64,000 nt of DNA from DASCOT01 sp965197275 (GTDB taxonomy: Bacteria > Acidobacteriota > UBA890 > WLXD01), in assembly GCA_965197275.1 (NCBI GenBank), contig CBDAMQ010000017.1:1-64000 (forward strand). Reading direction: 5' to 3'. Shown here piece by piece: positions 1 to 7,788 of this stretch (position 1 is the stretch's first letter; each line of letters begins with the position of its first letter). The notes under the pieces are model-generated. The model ran no database searches. It saw only the letters and a list, made by a program, of their open reading frames with translations, and was not told the origin of the DNA. Position numbers and translations under genes: made by a program.

Positions 1-225
1 CACGTCGGCGAGGCTTACTGGACGGATGTCCTAGACTCCCGCTTCTGGGGCACTACCGAGTCCTACACGACGCTCGACACGACGCTGGGCTACATGTTCC
101 TCGACGGCACGGCTGAGGCTTCAGTGCGCGCTACGAACCTCACCGACGTCGGCGTGCTACAGCACATCTATGGCGACATCATTGGTCGGCGCGTGGTGTT
201 TGAGCTGTCGGTCAGCATCAGGTAA
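1..225 (+). CDS. C-terminal end of an outer-membrane (TonB-dependent-receptor-like) beta-barrel protein, partial
   Basis: Frame 1 is open from the window edge to a TAA at 223-225 (74 codons). The peptide has alternating polar and hydrophobic strands, the pattern 'VRATNLTD' near its middle, and ends in 'GDIIGRRVVFELSVSIR'. Strand-turn-strand endings with this 'GDIIGRRVV' pattern are typical of the last barrel strands of TonB-dependent receptors and related outer-membrane proteins. The N-terminal plug and most of the barrel lie outside the window, so substrate cannot be inferred. The last residue is Arg rather than the usual aromatic. The gene ends 34 bp before the terminal repeat of the IS3 element and is not interrupted by it. 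Confidence 0.55.
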   Translation, partial: HVGEAYWTDVLDSRFWGTTESYTTLDTTLGYMFLDGTAEASVRATNLTDVGVLQHIYGDIIGRRVVFELSVSIR

Positions 226-293
226 TGACGGCACCGCAAGCTCACTAGTCGGACTCGGGTGACCTGCCCCAAGTGTTTGGGCCACTTCGTAAC

Positions 294-1148
294 TCATAGA
301 ATCGGTGCTGACAAGAGATTGTTGGAGCCGGCGAAGCGAAGCGCAGCCGGCTGCAACAACGTCGCTTCCGGCGCAGGCGGCTGATAACCCAATGAGCTAT
401 GGGGTCGCACCTGGTTGTATTCGCGCCGCCAGCGTTGCACCAAGCTTTCCGCCTCTTTGAGCGTGTAGAAGATCTCGCCGTTCAGCAGCTCGTCTCGTAG
501 CTTGCCGTTGAAGCTCTCCACGTAGCCGTTTTCCCATGGCGATCCGGGCTCAATGAACAGCGTCTTCACACCGATTCGCTCGAGCCATTCACGCACCGCC
601 CGAGAAGTGAACTCCGGTCCGTTGTCGGAGCGGATGTGATCGGCAACACCCCGGTTCACGAACAGCTCAGCGAGTCGCTCCAGCACGTTCTCGGAGTTGA
701 GCCTGCGTGCTACATCGATTGCCAAGCACTCTCTGGTGTACTCATCCACGATTGTCAGTAGACGAAACGCTCGCCCGTCGTGAGTTCGTTCGTGCACGAA
801 GTCATAGGCCCAGACGTGATCTTTCCTCTCCGACCGCAGCCGCACGCACGATCCATCATTGAGCCACCAGCGTCCGCGCTTGGCCTGCTTTTTCGGTACC
901 TTCAGCCCCTCACGACGCCATAACCGTTCGACCCTCTTGTGATTCACTCGCCACCCCTCACGCACCAACAGCGCCGTGATCCGCCGGTACCCATAGCGCC
1001 CGTACTGCGTCGCCAGCTGGGTCATCCGCTCCACCAGTGCCTTCTCCTCCTGCGGCACCTTGGGCCGATACTGCTGCGTGGAACGTACCTGGCCCAGCAC
1101 TCTGCAGGCTCGCCTCTCGGACACACCTAGCCGCTGTGCCTGGTGCAC
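294..1148 (-). CDS. IS3-family transposase OrfB (DDE integrase catalytic domain)
   Basis: This is the catalytic half of the IS3 transposase. It has an HTH_21-like N-terminal region ('YGYRRITALL', 'VNHKRVERLWRREGL') and then an rve integrase core. The DDE triad is visible as the Asp of 'VWAYDFVHERTHDG', the Asp of 'SDNGPEFTS' and the Glu of 'ENGYVESFNGKLRDELL'. The 284 residues counted from a GTG start match full-length OrfB. The OrfB frame stays open upstream of that GTG back into the slippery site, so the natural product is probably an OrfAB fusion made by -1 frameshifting. It lies just downstream of orfA on the same strand. Role: cut-and-paste or copy-out transposition of the 260-1527 element. 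Confidence 0.9.
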   Translation of the reverse strand: MHQAQRLGVSERRACRVLGQVRSTQQYRPKVPQEEKALVERMTQLATQYGRYGYRRITALLVREGWRVNHKRVERLWRREGLKVPKKQAKRGRWWLNDGSCVRLRSERKDHVWAYDFVHERTHDGRAFRLLTIVDEYTRECLAIDVARRLNSENVLERLAELFVNRGVADHIRSDNGPEFTSRAVREWLERIGVKTLFIEPGSPWENGYVESFNGKLRDELLNGEIFYTLKEAESLVQRWRREYNQVRPHSSLGYQPPAPEATLLQPAALRFAGSNNLLSAPIL

Positions 1149-1171
1149 CGCCCGACGTCGACGCGCCGGGC

Positions 1172-1471
1172 TTAGAAGTTTCCCGACGACACCTCTTTGA
1201 GGATGGCGTTGTCGAGCATCGTCTCCGCCAGCAGCTTCTTGAGTCGCCCGTTCTCTCGCTCCAGCTCCTTGAGCCGCCGCGCCTGATCCACCCTCAGGCC
1301 GCCGTACTCCTTACGCCACCGGTAGTACGTGTTCTCGCTGATGCCCAGCTTCCGGCACGCCTCCGGCCTCTTGGCTCCTTGCGCCAGCTCGATCTCTGCC
1401 TCCCTGAGCTTGGCGATGATCTGCTCTACCGTGTACCGCTTCCGGGCCATTTCTCCCCCTTCCCGAGCCAT
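1172..1471 (-). CDS. IS3-family transposase OrfA (HTH_Tnp_1)
   Basis: The 99-residue protein begins with the HTH_Tnp_1 pattern 'KRYTVEQIIAKLREAEIELAQG' and 'CRKLGISENTYYRWRKEYGG'. A leucine-zipper-like segment follows ('RLKELERENGRLKKLLAE') and then the usual ending 'LKEVSSGNF'. This is the DNA-binding and dimerisation subunit for the terminal repeats. It overlaps the upstream end of orfB in the -1 phase, so ribosomes that slip at 1178-1184 make OrfAB. Length and motifs are standard and the gene looks intact. A close relative (67 codons preserved) lies at 2168-2370. Confidence 0.9.
   Translation of the reverse strand: MAREGGEMARKRYTVEQIIAKLREAEIELAQGAKRPEACRKLGISENTYYRWRKEYGGLRVDQARRLKELERENGRLKKLLAETMLDNAILKEVSSGNF
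1178..1184 (-). promoter_or_regulatory. Programmed -1 frameshift heptamer GGGAAAC of the IS3 element
   Basis: On the minus strand the OrfA codons before its stop read TCG GGA AAC TTC TAA, so G GGA AAC is an X XXY YYZ slippery heptamer in the correct phase. Slipping back one base puts the ribosome in the frame that continues into orfB. This is the known IS3-family way of making OrfAB; that it works here is inferred. Confidence 0.65.
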
Positions 1472-1527
1472 CCTGAGAGTCTCAAATCCTAACTCTCAAA
1501 CTGGCCCGACTATTGGGGGTCAGGTCA

Positions 1528-1974
1528 ATGGATCGGCCAGCGCTGCAGCGTCTGCTGGCCGATGTCCAAGGCGGCCGCATCGACCTGCTCGTGGTGTACA
1601 AGGTGGACCGGCTGAGCCGGGCCCTGTCGGATTTCGCCCGGATTGTAGAGATCCTCGAGCGGCACGGAGTGTCGTTCGTGTCGGTGACCCAACAGTTCAA
1701 CACCACCAGCTCGATGGGCCGGCTGACGCTGAACGTGCTGCTGTCGTTTGCGCAGTTTGAGCGTGAGGTCACTGGGGAGCGCATCCGCGACAAGATCGCC
1801 GCCTCCAAGAAGAAAGGCCTGTGGATGGGCGGCAACCCGCCCCTGGGCTACGACGTGCGAGACTGGAAGCTGATCGTCAACGAAAAAGAGGCCGAAACCG
1901 TCCGCTATATCTTCCGCCAGTATCCCCCGTGCGCGTCTTCGGCAGTCCTTACGACGGACTGTCATTGCTACTAA
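1528..1974 (+). pseudogene. Serine recombinase (resolvase family) remnant, truncated at both ends
   Basis: The open frame from the IS edge encodes the resolvase catalytic-domain segment containing 'VYKVDRLSRAL', 'SVTQQFNTTSSMGRL' and 'LSFAQFEREVTGERIRDK'. It then reads 'PPLGYDVRDWKLIVNEKEAE' before drifting into unrelated residues after 'IFRQY'. It aligns closely with residues about 65-200 of the full recombinase at 11405-13063. The N-terminal part with the catalytic Ser ('YTRKST' in the intact gene) is gone, cut exactly at the right end of the IS3 element. The recombinase and zinc-ribbon domains are also lost. It cannot be active. It marks a former integrative element in the same orientation as the one ending at 13063. 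Confidence 0.85.
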
Positions 1975-2101
1975 GGCCCGCCCCCCTAAAGGCCTAGGCC
2001 TGTCGATGCCGCGGTCAGCTTGACGGCTCGCAGTCCCGGTAGTCGGAGGCCATGCATGCCCGGGCTAGGTCGGTCGCGCGACTGATCTGGGCGACGGTCA
2101 T

Positions 2102-2411
2102 TGACCTGACCCCCTAAATCGGATCCAGATTTAATCTCACGATCTGGGTGGAGGCGGGGAGGTCAGAATGCCGACGAAGAGGCACAGTGCCGAGCAGATC
2201 GTCCGGAAGCTCCGGGAGGCTGAAGTGGAGCTGGCTCGAGGTGCGACGGTCAAGGATGCCTGCCGCAAGCTAGCGATCACCGAGCACACTTACTATCGGT
2301 GGCGACGGAAATACGGGGGACTGAAGCTCAACCAGGCCAGGAAGCTCAAGCAGCTGGAGAAGGACAATGTCCCGACTGGGCGTCTCGGAGAGGCGGGCGT
2401 GTCGGGTACTG
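2102..2411 (+). mobile_element. Internally deleted IS3-family element remnant (one terminus, orfA, a few codons of orfB)
   Basis: It begins with an IS3-type end, TGACCTGACCCCC at 2102, followed by GGATCC and TAATCTCA blocks that recur at the solo end at 17627. The orfA body follows. Most of orfB is missing: only 'RLGVSERRACRVL', the start of OrfB, remains before the sequence turns into brxA. No right-hand terminus is present. The deletion has fused the mobile element to the defence genes. Confidence 0.75.
2168..2370 (+). pseudogene. Truncated IS3 OrfA
   Basis: The frame opens with 'MPTKRHSAEQIVRKLREAE' and 'CRKLAITEHTYYRWRRKYGG', then the zipper 'ARKLKQLEKDN', about 67 residues colinear with OrfA. 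After that the reading frame leaves the family and continues out of frame through brxA. The start is the ATG at 2168 after GGGGAGGTCAGA, a good ribosome binding site. The C-terminal third of OrfA and the frameshift region are deleted. Confidence 0.75.
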
Positions 2412-2975
2412 AAATCCCTTCGGCTGAGAGAGAGCCGTATCGTCGCCGACTTGCTACTCAGGCACGTGAGCCGCGAGGAATGGAAACAAGCGGTCATCGA
2501 GCGAAACGAACTGCAAATGAACAGCGCGGCCTACATCCGGCGATTCTCCGATTTGCTACGAGCGAGGCTGGAGCCTCTGGGCGACGGGCTCTGGGAGATG
2601 GTGCGCGATGGCGACCGAGAACTGGCGACTCAGGCGACGTTCGCGGGGGCTGTGAGGAACAGTCGATTGCTGGGCGACTTCATGGACATCACCATGCGAG
2701 ACGCGCGTCGGGTCTTCGCGAGACAGCTCGAGCCCCGTATGTGGCATGACTACGTCGCGGGTTGCCGAGGCCGTGATCCCGATATGCCCGTGTGGAGCGA
2801 GGCGACGGTGGCGAGGCTGCGGTCTTCGGTTTTCTCCATGCTCGCTGAGGCCGGTTACCTCAAAGACACCCGGAGTCTTGCTCTGCAGAACGTGTTCATC
2901 GATCGGCGGCTTGTTTCCTATCTGCGGGACCACGATGAAGGCTATGTGCTCCGCTGTATGGAGGTCGCTGAATGA
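2367..2975 (+). CDS. brxA: BrxA-like (DUF1819) BREX protein, N-terminus replaced by IS3 OrfB codons
   Basis: About 185 residues match my recollection of the DUF1819/BrxA family: 'ESRIVADLLL', 'RRFSDLLRARLEPL', 'DGDRELATQATFAGA', 'SRLLGDFMDI', 'FSMLAEAGYL' and the ending 'YVLRCME'. BrxA is a small DNA-binding BREX component. The first 15 residues ('MSRLGVSERRACRVL') are the start of IS3 OrfB fused in frame, and the native first 20 or so residues are absent. The ATG at 2367 is the first usable start, but expression is uncertain because translation from the orfA start at 2168 would be in another frame. The last codons overlap brxB in an ATGA. None of the other BREX genes (brxC, pglX, pglZ, brxL) is present. 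Confidence 0.75.
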   Translation: MSRLGVSERRACRVLKSLRLRESRIVADLLLRHVSREEWKQAVIERNELQMNSAAYIRRFSDLLRARLEPLGDGLWEMVRDGDRELATQATFAGAVRNSRLLGDFMDITMRDARRVFARQLEPRMWHDYVAGCRGRDPDMPVWSEATVARLRSSVFSMLAEAGYLKDTRSLALQNVFIDRRLVSYLRDHDEGYVLRCMEVAE

Positions 2976-3337
2976 GCGCGGCGCTTGCGGAGAGGTTGAA
3001 CCAGGTCCTACCTCTGATCACGGAGCGCGCGTTCCTGTCAGGTGAAGGGATCGGCAACGAGATCGCCTGCTATATCTTCGACTACCCGCCCGAGGATGAG
3101 CTGGAGATTCGCGGGCACATCAACATGATGATGAAACGGTTCGCTAGCCACCACGGTGATCTGCGCGTAACGCATCTGGACCTGCTGGATGTCTGCTTGG
3201 AATACCTGAAGGAGCGGGGCATCTTGGACAAGGCTGTCGAGATGCAGGCGACCAAAGACGACGCCACCGTTCTGCGTGCACTGAGAGGGCCTTTGGCAGC
3301 ACTCGATCAGTGTAAATGTCGAGCCAAAATTCACTAA
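2972..3337 (+). pseudogene. brxB: BrxB-like (DUF1788) BREX protein, C-terminally truncated
   Basis: It starts in an ATGA overlap with brxA. About 112 residues follow the DUF1788/BrxB pattern: 'RLNQVLPLITERAFLSGEG', 'GNEIACYIFDYPPEDEL', 'VTHLDLLDVCLEYLKERG' and 'LDKAVEMQ'. After 'LRGPL' it ends in an unrelated tail 'DQCKCRAKIH' and a TAA. BrxB is usually about 190-200 residues, so roughly the last 80 are missing. With brxA this pair is the left edge of a former BREX operon, cut near 3310, so it is probably non-functional. Confidence 0.75.
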
Positions 3338-3673
3338 GTCTAAATCGAAGCATGCGGTGCCAGTTCAAGTGACGCAAGATCCCTGGCCATCGCTGCCTCG
3401 CTTGGACTAGAGTCGCTTCCTTTGTTCAGGCTGAGGGGAGTGGCTCTAGCCGTTCTTGGTCGATCAATCGCTGAAAGTGCAGGGCGACGTTCTTGGCGAG
3501 GGGAGCATCTCACGGCCGCTCAATTCCTTTCCACCGGCTGGGGTGCTTGATCCCTTGAGTTCGAACTGGGCAAAGCTCACACTAGGCCCCGCTTTCTGGA
3601 GACCTGCGGCAGTGGCCACCCCGCCGAGAAAGGCCCTGAGGGTGACTGACTGAGCGACAGAAAGCCGAGCCTG
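3338..3673. other. 336-bp non-coding junction between brxB remnant and helicase operon
   Basis: The stretch joins the truncated brxB to the SNF2-helicase operon. Open frames here (for example 3456-3653) have no family resemblance and no ribosome binding site I trust. It presumably holds the breakpoint and the promoter of the 3674-11031 operon, but I cannot point to -35/-10 boxes. Confidence 0.4.
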
Positions 3674-6637
3674 ATGTCTAGCCTCCACCCAATTCATCGT
3701 CGGTACTACGCGGAGGACCTGGTCCGCCGACGCCGCGCTGGCGAGGCTCGTCGCTACGCAGCCTCTCAGCGTCAGGGCCGTATCGACCCGAACCCTCACC
3801 AGATCGACGCGGTCATGTTCGCGTTGCAACGGATCCCGGAGGGCGGCTGTGTCCTGGCCGACGAGGTCGGCCTGGGCAAGACTATCGAGGCTGGACTGGT
3901 CATCGCCCAGCTGCTCGCCGAGAGCGCGGAACGGATTCTGATCATTCTGCCGCGGGCTTTGGTTGGCCAGTGGCAGGACGAGCTGTTCACGTTGTTCGGG
4001 ATCTCGGCGTTCGAGGCGTCGGAGCCGAGCATCGACACCGATGGTCCCGGAGTCTTCCTGGTCGGCCGCGAGTGGGCCGGCGGCCAGCGCGGCTCGGAGA
4101 AGCTCGGCTCGGGCCCGCCGTTCGATCTCTGCGTGATCGACGAGGCGCACGAACTGTTCGCGTCAATCCACCGCCGATTCGATGGCCTTGGCACCTACCA
4201 GGAGGAGCACAAGGACGCGCAAACCGCGCATCGGGTGCGCAAGCTATTGGGGCCCTCACCAGTTCTGCTTCTTACAGCAACGCCCATGCAGAACTCGCTG
4301 CTCGAGCTGTGGGGACTCGTTCAGTATGTCGAGAGGTCGGACACACTACTCGGCCTTCGCCCCACCTTCAAGAAGCTCTTCTGCGAGGACACTGCGGGGA
4401 GACGAATCGTCCCCGAGCAATCGCCCGATCTGAGACGTCGTCTCGCTTCAGTGGTGCATCGAACTCTGCGTCGCCAGGCACAGGAGTTCCTGGAGAAGCC
4501 GTTCGTTGGCCGCAGCGCGCGCCTGTTCGAGTACCGGATGGAACTGGAAGAACGCTCGCTCTACGACGACGTCACCGCTTACCTGCTACGCCCGACCCTG
4601 CACGCATTCCGCGGCCGCTCGCGGCAGCTCCTCCTGATCGGTTTCCATCGTCGCATGGCCTCGTCCACGGCTGCTCTCGCCGCAAGCCTGCAGCAGGTCG
4701 CCAACCGCCTTCGAAAACTCCTACGCGGCCCGGAACAGGACGCCGCCGCGGAGTTGAGCGCCGACTTCCTCGCCGACCTCGAGGACGAGGACCACACCAG
4801 CCCCGCCGTGATCGAGGAGACCTCCCCCGCCCCCAAGCCCGCGGACGTTCGCAACGAACTCGCAGAGGTCGAGGATTTCATCCGTCGGGCCCAAGATCTG
4901 CCCCACGACAGCAAGGCCCAGAGCCTGGTGACCGCGGTGGAGACCATCGGCAAGAGGGAGAGCGGCAGCCACAAAGTGGTCATCTTCACCGAGTCTCTGA
5001 CGACTCAGAGTTACCTGCGCGACCTGCTGGTGGAGAAGGCCGGACTGCGCGAAGACGAGATCACCCTCTTCTCTGGCGCCAACAACCACGCACGTGCCCG
5101 GGACGCCCTCGCGAGGTGGCAGGAAGAGATCGGCAACGGTCTCCCTCCCCATTCCCGGCCGAGCCCCAACATCGCCGTGCGCCTCGCGCTGCTGCACGAG
5201 TTCAGGACCCGCTCGCGCGTGTTCATCTCCACCGAAGCCGGCGCCAAGGGGCTAAACCTGCAGTTCTGCGACACCATCGTCAACTACGACCTGCCGTGGA
5301 ACCCGCAGCGCATTGAGCAGCGCATCGGCCGCTGCCATCGCTACGGCCAGACCCGCGATGTCACCGTCATCAACTTCCTGGCGAAGGACAACGAGGCTCA
5401 ACGGCTCACCTTCGACATCCTAAGTCAGAAGCTCGAGCTCTTCGGCACAGTCCTGGGAATGTCCGACGAGGTTCTCCACGAGAGCAACGAAGACGGCACC
5501 GCCGAGCTGGGCATGAGCCTGGGCCCCGACTTCGAAGCCGAGATCCGCCGCATCTGGGATCGCGCTCGCTCGGTGCAGGAAGTAGAGGTCGAGCTGCGCC
5601 GACTGCGAGACTCCGTCGATGAGCGCCGCCGTTCGCTCGAAGACGTGCGCGAGCACACGGTAGGCCTGATCGAGAGCCGTCTCGACGAGTCGGTGCGAGC
5701 CGCCTTCCGCCAGATTCGTGAGGAGCTCCCGGCGACGCTCACCGAACTAGACAGCGACCTGGAGCGCGTCGCAACAGCCTACCTGGTGGCCATCGAAGCG
5801 CAACACATTGTCCACGCCGACAACGGCAAGCGCGTCATCGAAGTGCCGGGGTCAGAAGCGCTCCCCACGACCCTCGCCGAGGGCTTCCGGGTAGCACTAG
5901 GCCACTCCAGCTCTCTGGAGGAAATTGAGTCGCTCCACGGCCGGCACCCGCTGATCGAGGCCGCCCTTAGAGAGTCGCAGCAAAGCGGCACCGGTGACTT
6001 CCGGCTTCGCTTCCTCCTCGCCGCCGACAGCTCCCCCGTCCTGACGGCCCGCCGCGGCGCCCGCGGACGACTGGCACTCACCAAGGTCTCCTACTCCGGC
6101 TACGAGAGCGAGGACCGACTGGTGGTAACCGCGATCTTCGAAGACTCCGAGGTGCTCCGCCCTGCCGAGGCCGCCCGCGAGCTGCTCCGCCTTCCCTGCG
6201 AGGACGTCTCGGACATCGACCTCCCATGCAAACTGACGAAGGACGACCTCGACGAGGTCGTTGACGAGGAGATGTTCCTCGATCAGTCGGCCGCCGCCCG
6301 ACGCGAGCAGGAGCGCTTCGAGCGCGCCCTCGACCAGCTCAACCAGTTCATGGACGACCGCTCTCTTGTTCTCCGCCGCGAGCTGATCGACATGGCCGCG
6401 GCCCTTGAGAAGGCCGAGACCGCCCGCGACGGCGCCCTCGGGCCCGAGGCCCGACAAGCCGCGCAGGATCGCGTGCTGCGTCATGAGGAGCGAGTGCAGG
6501 CCATCGAGGCCGACCTCGAGAAGGTCGACTCGCGAGCGGACGCCGTGTACGAGAAGTGGCGCGATCACGCCCACGCCCGCCGATACAAGCCGCCCGAGCC
6601 CGAGCGGCTCTTCAACGTCGAGTTCGTTCTCGAATGA
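3674..6637 (+). CDS. SNF2/HepA-type superfamily 2 helicase, first gene of a three-gene operon
   Basis: The 987-residue protein has the SNF2 order of motifs: 'LADEVGLGKTIEAG' (Walker A, about residues 61-74), 'IDEAHE' (155-160), 'LLTATPMQN' (199-207) and 'STEAGAKGLNLQF' (about 517). The motif VI region 'QRIGRCHRYGQTRDV' follows near 550. The last 350 residues are charged and helix-rich. The layout resembles RapA/HepA-like helicases of phage-defence loci (DrmD, BREX-associated helicases), though it is shorter and differs from the drmD at 21895. Expected role: ATP-driven translocation on or remodelling of double-stranded DNA. Its stop overlaps the next start (ATGA), implying translational coupling to the Mre11-like nuclease. 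The ATG at 3674 is the first in frame; the ribosome binding site is weak. Confidence 0.85.
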   Translation: MSSLHPIHRRYYAEDLVRRRRAGEARRYAASQRQGRIDPNPHQIDAVMFALQRIPEGGCVLADEVGLGKTIEAGLVIAQLLAESAERILIILPRALVGQWQDELFTLFGISAFEASEPSIDTDGPGVFLVGREWAGGQRGSEKLGSGPPFDLCVIDEAHELFASIHRRFDGLGTYQEEHKDAQTAHRVRKLLGPSPVLLLTATPMQNSLLELWGLVQYVERSDTLLGLRPTFKKLFCEDTAGRRIVPEQSPDLRRRLASVVHRTLRRQAQEFLEKPFVGRSARLFEYRMELEERSLYDDVTAYLLRPTLHAFRGRSRQLLLIGFHRRMASSTAALAASLQQVANRLRKLLRGPEQDAAAELSADFLADLEDEDHTSPAVIEETSPAPKPADVRNELAEVEDFIRRAQDLPHDSKAQSLVTAVETIGKRESGSHKVVIFTESLTTQSYLRDLLVEKAGLREDEITLFSGANNHARARDALARWQEEIGNGLPPHSRPSPNIAVRLALLHEFRTRSRVFISTEAGAKGLNLQFCDTIVNYDLPWNPQRIEQRIGRCHRYGQTRDVTVINFLAKDNEAQRLTFDILSQKLELFGTVLGMSDEVLHESNEDGTAELGMSLGPDFEAEIRRIWDRARSVQEVEVELRRLRDSVDERRRSLEDVREHTVGLIESRLDESVRAAFRQIREELPATLTELDSDLERVATAYLVAIEAQHIVHADNGKRVIEVPGSEALPTTLAEGFRVALGHSSSLEEIESLHGRHPLIEAALRESQQSGTGDFRLRFLLAADSSPVLTARRGARGRLALTKVSYSGYESEDRLVVTAIFEDSEVLRPAEAARELLRLPCEDVSDIDLPCKLTKDDLDEVVDEEMFLDQSAAARREQERFERALDQLNQFMDDRSLVLRRELIDMAAALEKAETARDGALGPEARQAAQDRVLRHEERVQAIEADLEKVDSRADAVYEKWRDHAHARRYKPPEPERLFNVEFVLE

Positions 6638-7785
6638 GCAAACCGGAGGCACCCGACGTGGCCTTTTCACTGCTGCACACCGCCGATTGGCATCTCGGAC
6701 GCCGTTTCCCGAGGTTCCCGGAGGAGGACGAGCAGAAGCTCACGCGTGCTCGACGCGAGGTCGTGACCAAGATCCTCGACCTGGCCGAGAGCCGCCGCGT
6801 GGACGCCGTGCTGTGCGCCGGCGACCTATTCGACGAGTACGCCCCGGACTCGCAGTGGTGGAAGGCCGTGGTTGAGGACCTCGCCAAGCGTAAGTGGGCC
6901 CGTCAGGTGGTCCTGCTCCCCGGCAACCACGACCCGCTGGTCGCGGGATCAGTCTACGAGCCGGGGCACGCATTCCGCCGAAGACTGCCGGCCTTCGTGC
7001 ACGTAGTCGATCGTCCGGACTTCGAGCTCGAGCTCGCCGATAACGTCGTGCTCTATGCGTTGCCTTGCACCTCTCACGCCGGGCAGAACGACCCGGCGTT
7101 GCAGCTTCCAGCGCGTACGCCCGGCGACGAGCGCATCCGCATCGGCCTCGTTCACGGCCAGACCTTCGACATCGAGGGGCACCAGACGAATTTCCCCATC
7201 GCGCGTGACGCTGCGCAGCAACGCGGTCTCGATTACCTCGCCATCGGTGACACGCACGGCTTCCGCGACGTCCAACCCGATGCGACAGTTCCCACTGTGT
7301 ATCCGGGCGCGCCCGAGCCGGCCACGTTCGGAGAAACCGACGCCGGCCACGTTGCCCTGACCTTCTTCCCGCGCGATCGTCGCCGCCGGGCCATCGTCGA
7401 ATCGCACCGGGTCGGCACGTGGCAGTGGAGCGAGCAGACCTGCAGCTCGATCGAGGAGCTGAGGGCGCTGAAGTCCGATGATTCTCTGCGCAAGTGCGTC
7501 CTGAAGCTACAGATAGAGATGCGCCTGCCCATCACTGAGTATGACGAAGCCGGGGCCGTCCTTAACGAGTTGCAAGGCTCCCTCGCTGCGCATCCCCGCG
7601 TGGGCGTCCTGCTCGCCGACCGCACCGGGCTGCGCCTGGAGCCTCCCGGGCAGAAGGACTTCCCCGACGACCTTCCCCCCGTCCTCAAATCGACCATTGA
7701 GCGGCTAGTTGCCGCAGCCGAGCAGGAACCTGAGCGCGCCGAGCGCGCCCTGCACCACCTCTTCCAGCTCGTGAAGGGACGGTAG
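6634..7785 (+). CDS. Mre11/SbcD/YhaO-like metallophosphoesterase (DNA exonuclease)
   Basis: The calcineurin-like phosphoesterase signature is complete near the N-terminus: 'LHTADWHLG' (DxH), 'CAGDLFDEY' (GDxxD), 'LLPGNHDPL' (GNHD), then 'LVHGQTFD' and 'AIGDTHGF'. These give the usual Mn-binding Asp/His/Asn set. At 383 residues from the ATG at 6634 it is the size of SbcD/YhaO proteins, with a C-terminal extension that may contact the partner ATPase. The start lies in an ATGA overlap with the helicase, and the stop is 3 bp before the SMC-like gene. By analogy with Mre11-Rad50 and YhaO-YhaN it should act with that ATPase as a double-strand-end nuclease. Confidence 0.85.
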   Translation: MSKPEAPDVAFSLLHTADWHLGRRFPRFPEEDEQKLTRARREVVTKILDLAESRRVDAVLCAGDLFDEYAPDSQWWKAVVEDLAKRKWARQVVLLPGNHDPLVAGSVYEPGHAFRRRLPAFVHVVDRPDFELELADNVVLYALPCTSHAGQNDPALQLPARTPGDERIRIGLVHGQTFDIEGHQTNFPIARDAAQQRGLDYLAIGDTHGFRDVQPDATVPTVYPGAPEPATFGETDAGHVALTFFPRDRRRRAIVESHRVGTWQWSEQTCSSIEELRALKSDDSLRKCVLKLQIEMRLPITEYDEAGAVLNELQGSLAAHPRVGVLLADRTGLRLEPPGQKDFPDDLPPVLKSTIERLVAAAEQEPERAERALHHLFQLVKGR

Positions 7786-7788
7786 TCC

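Larger units (their letters stand above)
260..1527 (-). mobile_element. IS3-family insertion sequence, apparently complete
   Basis: Two overlapping-frame transposase genes on the minus strand are bounded by imperfect terminal inverted repeats. The left end starts TGACCTGCCCC at 260. The right end, read inward on the other strand, starts TGACCTGACCCCC and finishes at 1527; both continue to a GGGCC block about 20 bases in. OrfA and OrfB are both intact, with DDE residues and a slippery heptamer between them, so the element may be active. I see no convincing short target duplication in the flanks, which suggests a deletion next to the element. Its right end abuts a decapitated serine recombinase (1528-1974). 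Confidence 0.85.
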
